Positions 22,712 through 32,684 of a stretch of 64,000 bases of DNA are shown here, one piece after another; the first letter of the stretch is position 1; each line of letters begins with the position of its first letter. The notes beneath the pieces were generated by a model. That model was not told the origin of the DNA and did not search any database. It was given only the letters and a program-made list of their open reading frames with translations. Position numbers and translations under genes: made by a program. Source of the stretch: Ditylenchus dipsaci (lineage: Eukaryota > Nematoda > Chromadorea > Rhabditida > Anguinidae); the NCBI GenBank assembly GCA_004194705.1, contig SADC01001218.1, positions 62,001 to 126,000 on the forward strand. Reading direction: 5' to 3'.

Positions 22712-24630
22712 GGCCAGCGACAGATTGCGACATTTCAAATTGCGACAATTCAAATTGCGACAATTTGAATTGCGACAAGTTCACATTGCGACAATTCAAA
22801 TTGCGACAATTCAAATTGCGACAAAATCAAATTGCGACAATTCAAATTGCGACAAATTCGAATTGCGACAATTCAAATTGCGACAATTCAAATTGCGACA
22901 AATTCGAATTGCGACAATTCAAATTGCGACAATTCAAATTGCGACAATTCAAATTGCGACTGGACATGAATATAACTCTATGGTTATCTTTTGCAAGCTT
23001 ACGAGTTTCCTTGACTTAAAATGATTACAATCGTACAGTTAACTTTCTCTCGTCTTAAGGGTCGGAAGTGTCTTGAGTTAATCATGATTGAAGTCACTTA
23101 CTGACTTTCTTTCAGATCAGAATAGATGTCTTTTCGATGTTCCTTCGATGTTCGGTGGTGAGGATAAGATTGGTTCTCGACTATACTATCTCGAGTCTTC
23201 CGCAATTTTTTTGAATTTGCAGCCTGACGGGGAATAAATTTTAGACTGAGGCTCAACTTCTTATCAAAACCTAAAGTGACGTATTTCTTGTAATAGCGTG
23301 GCCCTTTAATAGGGCGCCATACTCGACTTCAAGGAAACTAACCGAACTGACCAAACTTAAACTGATTTAACTGTTCACTTCTAACTTTTTGGAAATCCTT
23401 CTATTGTAAGACACACGCTATAGCCAAAATAAGTTTCCATCCTACTTTATTCACGACAAATCACTACAACAATATAACAAGCACACGGTATTCAACAACA
23501 ATATTTAATGCCCCTGATACCTTTCTAGATGGGCGGCAATCGAGACGAGAAACTCCATTCGTGATCCATCGGCTCTGCGAGTGTAGTTCGCCGTCAGCTG
23601 CTTTATTTGACTCGCTGAATACATCGCCTTCTGTGATTTGATTCCACCCGTCACACGCTGCATTGGATTACGAGCCCGACTGAAAGTAAACCGAACATTA
23701 ATTCAGCAGCTGAAAGTTTACAGCTCAAGTTTGAAATTACAATTTCGCGAACCTGAATCAAAATGCAGAAACACTTTTCCATCCTTGGTGCGTTTAAAGC
23801 TTTCCGACCAATTTTTGCTGTTCTCCCCTCTGTTGACAGCACCAACTTCCTTGTTTCGAAGACGTGTGAGACGCGATCTTAGAGGTTCCCTTGATGGCAT
23901 CGTCAGAAGTGTTTCTCCAGCTAGATCTGCAAACGATTCATCCACAATGCTTCTGGCCGGAGTGTCGCGGATTCTCTCGGCTAATGATATCGCAGTAGAA
24001 ATTCGCTTCTGGACCTGACAAATAAATTTGATTCTTCTCTATTTACAAGGGACCTTGCAATAAGCTTACTTTGACAAGGATTGGATCAGGGAGGTGACCA
24101 AAATGGCTTCTTTCCTCGACGAGATCTTCTTGATTTGTTGAAGTAGCAGTTCCTCCACAGTTTTTTCTGGTGCATTTTCAAGACCACCTGCTATCTCGAA
24201 GGCGTGCTCGACGGAAACTCATCGAATATCCATTGCAGAAGCCAAGCAGATTTCCTCTTTCAGCGTAATAGCTGTCCATATCTAGAAAATTAAAACAAAG
24301 ATCACATGAGTGGAATTTTTTAAAGAAATAATAGAAACACGTGAAACAGGAGCTTATTTAGATGACAGAAATTTTCAGAACGTAGAACTTATTATTGTCG
24401 CAATTTGAATTGTCGCAATTTGAATTGTCGCAATTTGAATTGTCGCAATTCGAATTTGTCGCAATTTGAATTGTCGCAATTCGAATTTGTCGCAATTTGA
24501 TTTGTCGCAATTTGAATTGTCGCAATTTGATTTTGTCGCAATTTGAATTGTCGCAATTTGAATTGTCGCAATTCGAATGTGTCGCAATTTAAATTGTCGC
24601 AATTTGAAATGTCGCAATCTGTCGCTGGCC
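22712..24630. mobile_element. Mutator-like element with tandem-array TIRs carrying a FLYWCH gene
   Basis: 1919 bp flanked by GATTTGAA (22704-22711 and 24631-24638). The termini are perfect inverted repeats beginning GGCCAGCGACAGATTGCGAC. Each end runs into a tandem array of a 15-bp unit, AATTCAAATTGCGAC: about sixteen copies on the left (22725-22965) and an inverted set on the right (24395-24615). The interior holds one spliced minus-strand gene (23505-24279) with a FLYWCH-like finger and the LPSR..LR..L.RLR segment known from MULE-associated proteins. Same architecture as 8819-9931 and similar terminal bases. Confidence 0.88.
23505..24279 (-). CDS. FLYWCH-type zinc finger protein inside a MULE-like element
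   Basis: Three exons on the minus strand: 24070-24279, 23753-24014 and 23505-23679, with GT..AG introns. Exon 1 shows a FLYWCH-like pattern: NLLGFCNGY, then W, KCTRKNCGGTATS, then HFGHLPDP, i.e. W-C-C-H-H. One in-frame stop (RWS*KC, near 24179) is probably another missing base. Exon 2 (ARSIVDESFADL, LTMPSREPLRSRLTRLRNKE) matches the helical segment that follows FLYWCH fingers in Mutator-like transposase proteins. The C-terminus is QRVTGGIKSQKAMYSASQIK and ends ERYQGH. No DDE transposase domain is present, so it may be a DNA-binding cargo or accessory protein, or a truncated transposase. Confidence 0.7.
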
Positions 24631-24879
24631 GATTTGAAATATATCGAATTTCGTGCCAAATACTTTCAATAAGCACTTAGAAACACGAAAAAGATTTAAC
24701 AAAAACACGCGCAGCATCATAAAAAGGCATCAAAAACGGGTTGGGCTTGTTTTGAAGTTCGAATTCGAAAAAAGCCGAAATTTTCAAATCGAACGTTCGA
24801 AAATTTTCGAACCCGAACTTCGAATCGAATGACTTTTTTCTGTCGCCGAAGTACTTTTTCTTGTCGCCAGGGTTCGACA

Positions 24880-25200
24880 AATGTGCCTTTTCCGGGCACA
24901 ATGTGCCTTTTTTTTAAATTTTCACAGTCGACAAAAAAATGTGCCATAAAAAGGCACAATGTGCCCTTTTAGGGCACATTTCAGGGCACATCGTATTTTT
25001 GAAAAATTATGTGTCCTCGAAAAGTCACAATGTGCCCTTTTTAGGGCACATTTTTTTCGTGCCATATTTATGTGCCCTTTTTTAGGGCAAAATGTGCCCT
25101 AATTAGGGCACATTTTTTCGGTCTCAATTTATGTGCCCTTTTTAGGGCACATCGGTCAGAAAATGTGCCCTTTTCAAGAAAAAATGTGCCCTTTTCTTTT
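24880..25200. repeat. Palindromic GTGCCC array
   Basis: About ten copies of ATGTGCCCTTTTTAGGGCACA, a self-complementary unit, spaced 25-40 bp. Short ORFs here are repeat artefacts. Nothing else is seen between 24640 and 25345 except the CGAACGTTCG remnant at 24770-24835. Confidence 0.8.
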
Positions 25201-25345
25201 TCAAAATTTTCTATTAGTTTTTTTAATTTTTTTCAATTTTTCGTGATTTTTACAGATTTTATCCATATTTTGGCCTATACATGTTTATAATAGTTCACAA
25301 TAGAAATACTTGAAATAATCACGGTAAATATCAGTCTTTTGCATG

Positions 25346-25703
25346 TCAATTGAGCATTCTCATTTCTAGATTTATATTTCTCTGCTTTAAAGCGGCACTT
25401 CTCTTAGCAGCATGTCGCATGCGGTTGCGAATGCACATCCACGGATCAATTAACATGGCCATGAGGAAAATCATGCCACCTAAGCCACAAGTCAGCCAAC
25501 CAACAAGGGTTGCGTTCGAGTTAAGCCATGCCTGTAGTTGTGGAAAGCCACTCCACACGGCCCAACTGGCAATGCCAGTGCCAACAGAGGATACTCCACC
25601 AGATATGAAAGCCTTGACAGTTCCCTTTTTCTTGCTGTCAGGCTTGTTGCCTTCACTGGCACTGTCTCCAGATACTGATCGACCATCATTTGAGTTTCCA
25701 TCA
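25346..25703 (-). CDS. C-terminal exon of an unrecognised membrane protein
   Basis: Continuous minus-strand frame after a splice acceptor (CCTATAG|TGATGG): GNSNDGRSVSGDSASEGNKP, KKKGTVKAFISGGVSSVGTG, a likely membrane span WLTCGLGGMIFLMAMLI, then DPWMCIRNRMRHAAKRSAAL and the stop. Family not recognised. The upstream (5') exon should lie at higher coordinates, but the Tc1 remnant begins only ~12 bp away. The exon is therefore either the end of a gene continuing beyond 27 kb or an orphan left by rearrangement. Confidence 0.55.
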
Positions 25704-25714
25704 CTATAGGCACT

Positions 25715-26993
25715 GAATTCATGAAATCGCAGCTCAATTTGACGTTGGGAAATCGACTGTCAGAGATCTCTACAAAAAGTTCAAACAGACCAATAGCGTT
25801 GCAAGGATTCAGGAAGTTGAAGACCAAGGAAGACATCTAAAAGACAAAGAAGAAGCCTGCAACGAAGTTCTAAATCTGACCCGAAAATAACCGCGATGGA
25901 TATCACCAAAGAAGCAAATCAGCAATTCGGGGTGGAAATCAGTCGTCAGACAGCAAGTCAAATTCCGGAAGAAGCAAATTTGTTCGCTCGCAGGCCTACC
26001 AAGAAGCCGTTAATCTCCAAAAAGAATCAGAAGGCCAGGTTGAAGTTTGCCAAAGAACATCTCGAATGGACCTCATCGGATTGGGCAAAAGTATTATGGA
26101 GTGACGAATCAAAATTCAATCTCTTTTCATCGGATGGTATTCGCTATGTTCGTCGACCGCCGGGAAAGCGTTACAATGTACGTTATCAAGTGCCAACAGT
26201 AAAACATAGTAAATTGATCATGGTTGGGGTCAGTAATTCGGAATATTTTGTAATATAAAATATTGGAAATTTTAGGATGCTTCTCTCGTGATTGAATTGG
26301 TTCGGTAGTCCGTGTGGAAGCAATCATGAATGCTTTCAAATATCGTGGAATCCTTGAATGAACAATGCCGCCACATTCTGTCGACAAAATGCCGCCGGAT
26401 TGAATTTTCCAGCAAGACAATGACCCGAAGCACATGTCAAACTTGATGAATGGCAATAAGAAAAAGAAGACATCGGGTTGGTTTAAGGAGAACAATGTCG
26501 CCGTCTTGCCATGGCCAGCGCAATCTCCGTATCTAAATCCTTTTGAACATCCTTGAGAAGAATTGTCGCGTCGTATTCAAGGCCAGAAATTCAAGAAAGA
26601 AGCAGATTTATTGGCAGCAATCGTTCAAGAATGGAAGAAAATCCCTCTGAATGTCGTTATTAAACTTGTTGACTCAATGCCAAGTCGATGTGCGTCTGTT
26701 ATGAAAGCCAACGGTTTTGCGACAAAGTATTAGATGTTATTTGTTAGAATAAAATGTTTTGATCATGTTACCTTGTATATTTGTTTGATTATGCACCATT
26801 AACATTCGAGTCCAGTTTTTTAACAATAGAAACAGGCAACTACAATGAGATATATGCACCATAAGAAGAGGAGAAAAAACGCTTCAAAACTGTGAACTGG
26901 ACTCAGACTCAAAGTACCAAAATAATTATTAATTGACGCGATTTAAAAAAAAATAGTTAAAAAATGAGTGTCCGGTTTTTTTGGACGCTACTG
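25715..26993 (+). pseudogene. Degenerate Tc1/mariner-type transposase, 5'-truncated
   Basis: HTH region (DVGKSTVRDLYKKFKQTNSV at ~25745), then ISRQTAS, the catalytic block AKVLWSDESKFNLFSSDG (26085-26140), QQDNDPKHMS (~26410), PWPAQSPYLNPFEHP (~26510-26555), and the C-terminus ASVMKANGFATKY with stop at 26731. It is broken by a stop at ~25887, a frame change near 26260-26300 and a TGA at ~26552 where the family usually has Trp. The right terminus is probably the ACGCTACTG at 26985-26993 next to TA. No matching left terminus was found near 25700, so the 5' end is lost. Inactive. Confidence 0.88.
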
Positions 26994-27004
26994 TAAATAG
27001 ATCG

Positions 27005-27222
27005 GCCCTATACTAGAAGCGGGAGCGTTTTTTGCCTTGGTCCCCTGTTTTTTTCTTCATTTTCGCCTTGGTCTCCCCTGTTGTTTTTACCAATTTTACC
27101 AAATTACAGCAACAAAATGTTCATGAACCACATTTAACATACTGGGCATATAAATTGAAAGTGATGTTACAAACAACAGGGGGACCAAGGCAAAAAACGC
27201 ACCCGCTTCTAGTATAGAGCCA
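27005..27222. mobile_element. Palindromic element with 8-bp TSD ATAGATCG
   Basis: GGCCCTATACTAGAAGCGGG at the left and CCCGCTTCTAGTATAGAGCC at the right. Further pairing: TTTTTTGCCTTGGTCCCC / GGGGACCAAGGCAAAAAA. ATAGATCG lies immediately outside both ends (26997-27004 and 27223-27230). 218 bp, non-coding. It inserted right beside the Tc1 remnant's end. Confidence 0.8.
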
Positions 27223-27537
27223 ATAGATCGTACCCTCAGGGGAATATGAACACTCATTGCTTAACGAAAAGTAATTTCCCTCTGGTTTCAAAGCCGAGCC
27301 AGAGGCGCACAATCTAATAATTGAGCCAATCAAGCCGAAGAGTGAATGGCGCAGGCAGAAACCGCCGGGATGCAACCCGGCTGATTGGTAAGATCAGTAT
27401 TGAGTGATCACGTGTATACTTATGCCAGAAGAATGGGTAGGTATACTTGCGGATGGATAAGAATACATTTAAGATAAATAGGTGTGCCAGACAAGTGCCA
27501 GATAGTGTTCCGCGGTCCATGACGATTGACTACCGCG

Positions 27538-27735
27538 CCGATTCACTGCCTGGGACAATTCACTACAACTACTAAAAAGGGACAATTCACTACCAGTGCT
27601 AAAATGGGGACAATTCACTGCGAGTAGTAAAAAAGACACAGTTCACTACCACTGCTAAAAGGAGGACAATTCACCACACTAGTAAAAAACGGACGATTAA
27701 CTACCATTAATGCAAAGGAGACAATTCACTAGCAT
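27538..27735. repeat. Tandem array, GACAATTCACTACCACTGCT unit
   Basis: Seven imperfect ~28-bp units (GGGACAATTCACTAC..CTAAAA). Non-coding. Confidence 0.75.
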
Positions 27736-28760
27736 TCACTGAGTGGTTTGGTCTTTGAATGGACAAAGTCGTCGAACCAATTTTGTCTATTCAAAAACCT
27801 TCTTATCCAATTTTTTAGAGCCTCACTAAATCACTCAACAACTTGCTAGAAAGCGGAGATTCAGAGCTATAAGATGGGTTGAAAAAATCAAAAAATTGAT
27901 TGAAAAATCATTTACTACCAAATGGTTGTTCAAATTTGGGGCAGGAAAAGAGCCTTTTGGGGCAGAAAAGGTACCATTTCGGGTCGAAAATAATTACAAC
28001 CTTTTTTTCAGCCCTTGGTTTGAAGGGGGGGGGGGGGTCAAGTAAAGTGTTACCGGTCGTTGGTTTTTCATTGGTGCTGGTTTTTCGCAAAAAAAAGTTT
28101 TTCCTTGAAGTCTTTAAACCATGTATTCAAAATTTTCAACTACTGTCCTGACAAGCCTACTCTCGCCAAAGCCTAAAGACGGGAGATGAATTTAGATGCT
28201 TAAAAAATCAGCTTAGAGGACCAAGGCAAAATTTATAACGCATTTTTTATAACAAACATATTTTCGCTTGAAGGACCGCAGTCACGCTGTCCGTTATATA
28301 GAAGTCCGTTATATCGAGCGTCGACTGTAAATGAATTATTTACCATGTTGTGTCAAATTGGCAAAATCGGAAATAGGCATTTTCCTGGTAGGACCCAAAT
28401 TTTAAAACATAAAAATGGACTAAAAATTAAACTGCTTGTTTTCACACCAATTTTCTTGGTATTACAGCAAGTTTGAACTTAAAAGAAAGCTGAGATTTAG
28501 CGCTATGAACTGAAAAGAAAAATTGATGCTGATACATTTAACTTTGGACTTTTAAAACACAAAATAGCGTGGTTGAATTTTCGCCCTTTTTACACCTTTA
28601 GTTTTCATTGTGAAATTTTATAAATTTTCGTTTATTTGAAAATTCTGGCTATCCGATGTGACTAAAAACTTGACTGTGTCATAGGAATATCGTGAAAAAA
28701 AAATATCGTGAAGGCCGAAGTTTTTTTCTGATTTTTTAGCTTAGAAAATGACCCAAGTTA
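27736..28760. other. No gene seen
   Basis: Contains a poly-G tract (28027-28037) and a solo pogo-like terminus (TTATATCGAGCGTCGACTGT, 28309-28328). Remainder AT-rich. Confidence 0.45.
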
Positions 28761-28764
28761 TGTA

Positions 28765-29130
28765 AATGCCTGATTACTAATGTTTTAAATTTTAATCATT
28801 GGTAGTTTTGAGCTTAAAGGAACATGCCCGTGCGTTTCAAAAAGTTTAAGCGGGACCAGCAATTTTTTTTGAACCATCCCATTTTCAATCGTTACGCGTT
28901 CGATCTGATATTGATGACCTTATTCTACTTTTAAAAGTTAGGCAGAAAATTTAAAAATGCTAGATGAAAACGCATGAAAATATTTAACGAGGAAGAAAAA
29001 AACTAGTGGTCCCCGCCTTTTCTCCGTGTAACGCACGGGCATGCTCCTTTAAGAAAAAGCTTAAGGTTTCATCTTTTTGAGCCTCAAGCTACCAATGATG
29101 AAAATTTAGAACATTAGTAATCAGGCAAAA
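28765..29130. repeat. Nested palindrome with AAAGGAACATGCCCGTGCG core
   Basis: Core element ~28813-29052: TTAAAGGAACATGCCCGTGC at the left and GCACGGGCATGCTCCTTTAA at the right. Outside it, a second pair of arms (CTGATTACTAATGTT near 28769; AACATTAGTAATCAG near 29110) encloses the core, so the core lies within an older inverted repeat. Confidence 0.78.
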
Positions 29131-32100
29131 AAGTTTATAAAGTTTATTGGCTAGCGGAAATATTATCAAAACAATTTATAAAAGTCAGAATAAGATGAAT
29201 CCCGCTTGGGTAAAATATTGCTTGAAAAATTTAGGTCCCGTCGAAAGTATTCTTTGTATTGCTACCAAATAGTTGTCTGTTGATCATTTAAAGTGCTAGC
29301 AAAACTTTCAGTGGGGTAGCAAGCAAACACAATCGCTTGTATATAAGGAAGACCAAACAGGAGTAAAAATAAAATACTAAATTGAGTGAAGGAAAAGCAT
29401 AGACGCATACCACACTCAAAGACTTAGTGCTTATGGTAGCCAACAAACAAAGCGAAGACCCACACTCAACAATATGCACAAATACGGGCCAGCCATAATT
29501 AACAAAGCAGACATTGCTAACAAGGGATCCTCCAACTGTTGAATTTTAAACCCTCAACTTGTGTAGGTTGTGTAAAACCGAGTAGCGCCAACATTTTTAT
29601 GAATGCCTTAATGATTTTTTTGGCTTTTGGAATCCAACAAAAAAACAGTTTAGAGGACCAAGGCATCCGAAAAATAATTTTTTTGGTCAATCCCAGAGAT
29701 GGCTATCGGGATATTTTTTCGTGTTGTGTTCGTGTTGTAAGAGCAAATAAAAATATAAAGGGTTTACATTTTACAGTTCGGGGGGTTCCGTTGTCAGTCC
29801 ATCAGCTACTACTAGTTATAGCTGTTGATCACCATACTCTTTCCTACTCCAATCACCATGGCCAGATTAAAGTAGGAGAAAGTAAAAAGCGGCCGCCATC
29901 CATTAAAGCAAACAACTAGGCCCCTAAGGAAGCTCCGCTAGTTAAGGCCTTTAAGTTTCGGTCCATCCGGCCTGCACCTTTGTTCTTTTGGATGCTTCTG
30001 CTTCTTCTATTCAGTCAAATATAGTTGTTGGGTGAAGGCTGCTGCCGCTGTTCCCTGCTTTTCTGTCTGCCTGCTTATCTGGGTGTGTGAGACTGATCCA
30101 AATCTGCTGCTCTTTTACTGCTGCTACCACTACTTCTCATCTTCAGCCCATTTTGTGATCAGTGATGGAAAAGGAAAGAAAGGAGCTTGCTTGTGTCCTG
30201 CCTCCTACTCCGACAATAAGGCTTTCTTGGAAGGAAGTGAAAGAACAAGCAGAAGAAGGCAGGCAACAACAACAGTAGGTAGCAGCTAGCTAGGAAGGTA
30301 GTAGTTGGGTAGTATTCCTCTATTGAGTTAGCTAGTTGGTTGACTGGCTGCTACTGCCTACTTACTTAAAAGTAGCAGAGCCCGACTTGCTCGTTTTGGG
30401 CCCCCCTCCTCCTCCTTTTCTTCTGCTTCCTTGTCAGAGTTGTTGATCACCGCCACACTCATTTATTTGGCTGGATGGGGGAGCAGTGGAATGAGTCTTG
30501 GCTCATCCCATTCACTCCATCTTTTTGTTTTCCGCTTACCTTACCTTTCTTGAGTTGAGCAACTATCAATTTGGTGATGAAATTTAGTTTGAGGTTTTAA
30601 AATGTATGGAAATTCATGATTTGACTGGGAATCCAAGTTTCCTACGAAGCAGCTTTAGAGCAGTTTCTTTCAACTTAGGGATCCTTGATAAGACTTTGGT
30701 ACTGTCCCTTCACATCGATGTGTCTCAAGCAGCCGCTAATCAGATACGATATATCGGTATGTATATATGCTGTATTAAACGGACACGTCCCTCCTTGAAG
30801 AGCGTGTTCTTGGCATTCTTCTTTCGAACAATTTTTAGGACTTTTCTTAGGCAAGTCACCATTCATTTTTTAGCCAGTGAAATCAGCTACAAAATGAGTA
30901 GTAATTTGTAAAATGGGTCGACACGATGCCAGACACACGTTTTTCGAATTAGGAAGAGCCGTCTAATGCAGCTTATACGGTAATTTGGGATAACTTAGGC
31001 TTAAAGTGCTCAAAAATTAATGTTTTAGATTTGTAGAAATAAGAATTGCTGCTAAAAACAATTATCACAGATCTCAATTATACAAAATCCTGTCCAAGCA
31101 TAAATTTCATAATTGAATTGTTTGTTTAAAATAAGATAGGGTAATATTTATTTGTTATCGAAAGCTATCAGTCAAATAATATCGAGGAACTTAATTTTGG
31201 TGTCTCGGATTTCTCCTTAACCCTATAGCGGTCACCTAAAAAACTGCCACCTTTTGTTTTTGGCCATATCTTTTTGATGGAGCCATACTATTCACTAATC
31301 TTTTTTGTGTTTTATAGCATGATCTCTGAGAAATTTTTGACTTATTAAAAATCTGTAAGCAGGCTGCTGAGCTATGGTCGTTTTAAATTGTCACGTTATG
31401 AGCACTTTGTGCTCACGTGACCGCCTTAGGCTTAACTATTTTTAAAAACCATTCTGTCATTTTTCAAAACTATTAAAACAATAAAATTTGTTTTTTTTCC
31501 CAAAAATTGAAGAGTTTGGAATAGAAGCTAAGTTTATTTATGACTATTTTGGCTAGGCTGGCTGGCCGATTGGTTGCACATTTTGGAGTGTCAGTGTGTG
31601 TCTTCTTTTGTGCTACTTTCCAATTGGAGATGATGATGCCTCCCTTGGCCAATGCTGCTGCCGCTCTTTATGGGTGTAGGGCAGCAGGGTATTGCCAGAT
31701 GATCTCTCTATGTCTGTGTGATCCACCAAACTTTTCCATTGCTGTTTCAAATCTTTCTTTTTTCTTCAGTATCCTAAGACTGACCATATGGCCTAGCTTT
31801 CCTTGTTTTTCCGTTACAACTATCGCTTCCAACCAACTATTCTTCTTATATGGAGTAGACTGAATGGGAAAAGATGGAATGTTGGTAGAAGCTGGCTATA
31901 GAGCTACAAAGCTGCTAGTTGATATATTTTGTTAGGAGTAGCCATATTTTCTATTTTAATTCTTCTTTTTTCCATAAATTACAAAACCCGTTAAAAACAA
32001 TAATTCTTGTTTTACAAACTAGATCCCCATGATGATGATGGTTTCATGACTATGACATTAAATCAGTCACCTCGAGCATTTTAACAAAGCCCTTTTATCA

Positions 32101-32349
32101 AAAATTAAAAGATGCTACAATTATTTTCGTAGGAAAGTGTAATTTTGTCCATTGCTTGGTATGTTGCATAACTGTATCAGAAGTTTCGAAAATCAAAAGT
32201 AAGAAAGTATCGAAATTTGGATGCATCTCTGTTATATTGTCAATGAAATTTTCACTTAGGAAATAGAATACCGTATATCATGTAACAATAGCATTATATA
32301 TATCTACGAATTTTTATAGAAATCTGCAAAGATTGTACCATATTTCAAA
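29131..32349. other. Gene-poor stretch upstream of SRF with CTGC-rich blocks
   Basis: Less AT-rich, pyrimidine- and CTGC/CAGC-rich blocks at 30020-30560 and 31540-31880 contrast with the surroundings. They could be 5' untranslated exons or promoter-proximal sequence of SRF. No conserved protein was found. Open frames at 29539-29919, 30032-30289 and 31540-31863 have no recognisable domain or splice context. Confidence 0.35.
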
Positions 32350-32580
32350 TAACGCAGTGGAACTTCGGTTTAACGAAACATCATTCAAATTCGACCCCCA
32401 GCTGATTCCCGACACCTCGATTTTAAAAGTTCTTCGTCAATTTTTTTTTATAGTGTCTATTAGTCTAATAACAGAATTAACGCAGAACTTCAAAAGTTGA
32501 GGTAAAAAGGTGTTGGACCCAGCTAGTGGTTTAACTTGAGAGAGGGGGGGCTTTGTTACACCGAGGTTCGACTTTAGGTG
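32350..32580. repeat. CAGCTGG/GTTGGACCC palindromic repeat
   Basis: AGTGGAACTTCGGTTTAACG at the left, ACCGAGGTTCGACTTTA at the right, with CCCCAGCTGATTCCCGACAC and GTGTTGGACCCAGCTAGT as inner arms. Same family as 1-413, more diverged. Confidence 0.65.
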
Positions 32581-32684
32581 CATATAAGGCGCTGATTTAA
32601 TTTATTGCCCCTTTCAATTTTTTTTTCGAAATCAACTTTCACACCACTAAATGTTTCAGGCCTTTTCCACTTTATCGACACCAA

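Noticed and set aside
22735..22965. CRISPR-like array of short repeats (AATTCAAATTGCGAC)
   Set aside because: Units are contiguous with no spacers of constant length, the host is eukaryotic, and a mirror array closes the element at 24395-24615; this is a transposon terminus.
29539..29919. 126-codon plus-strand ORF
   Set aside because: No recognisable domain, no splice or polyadenylation context; kept only as a note.
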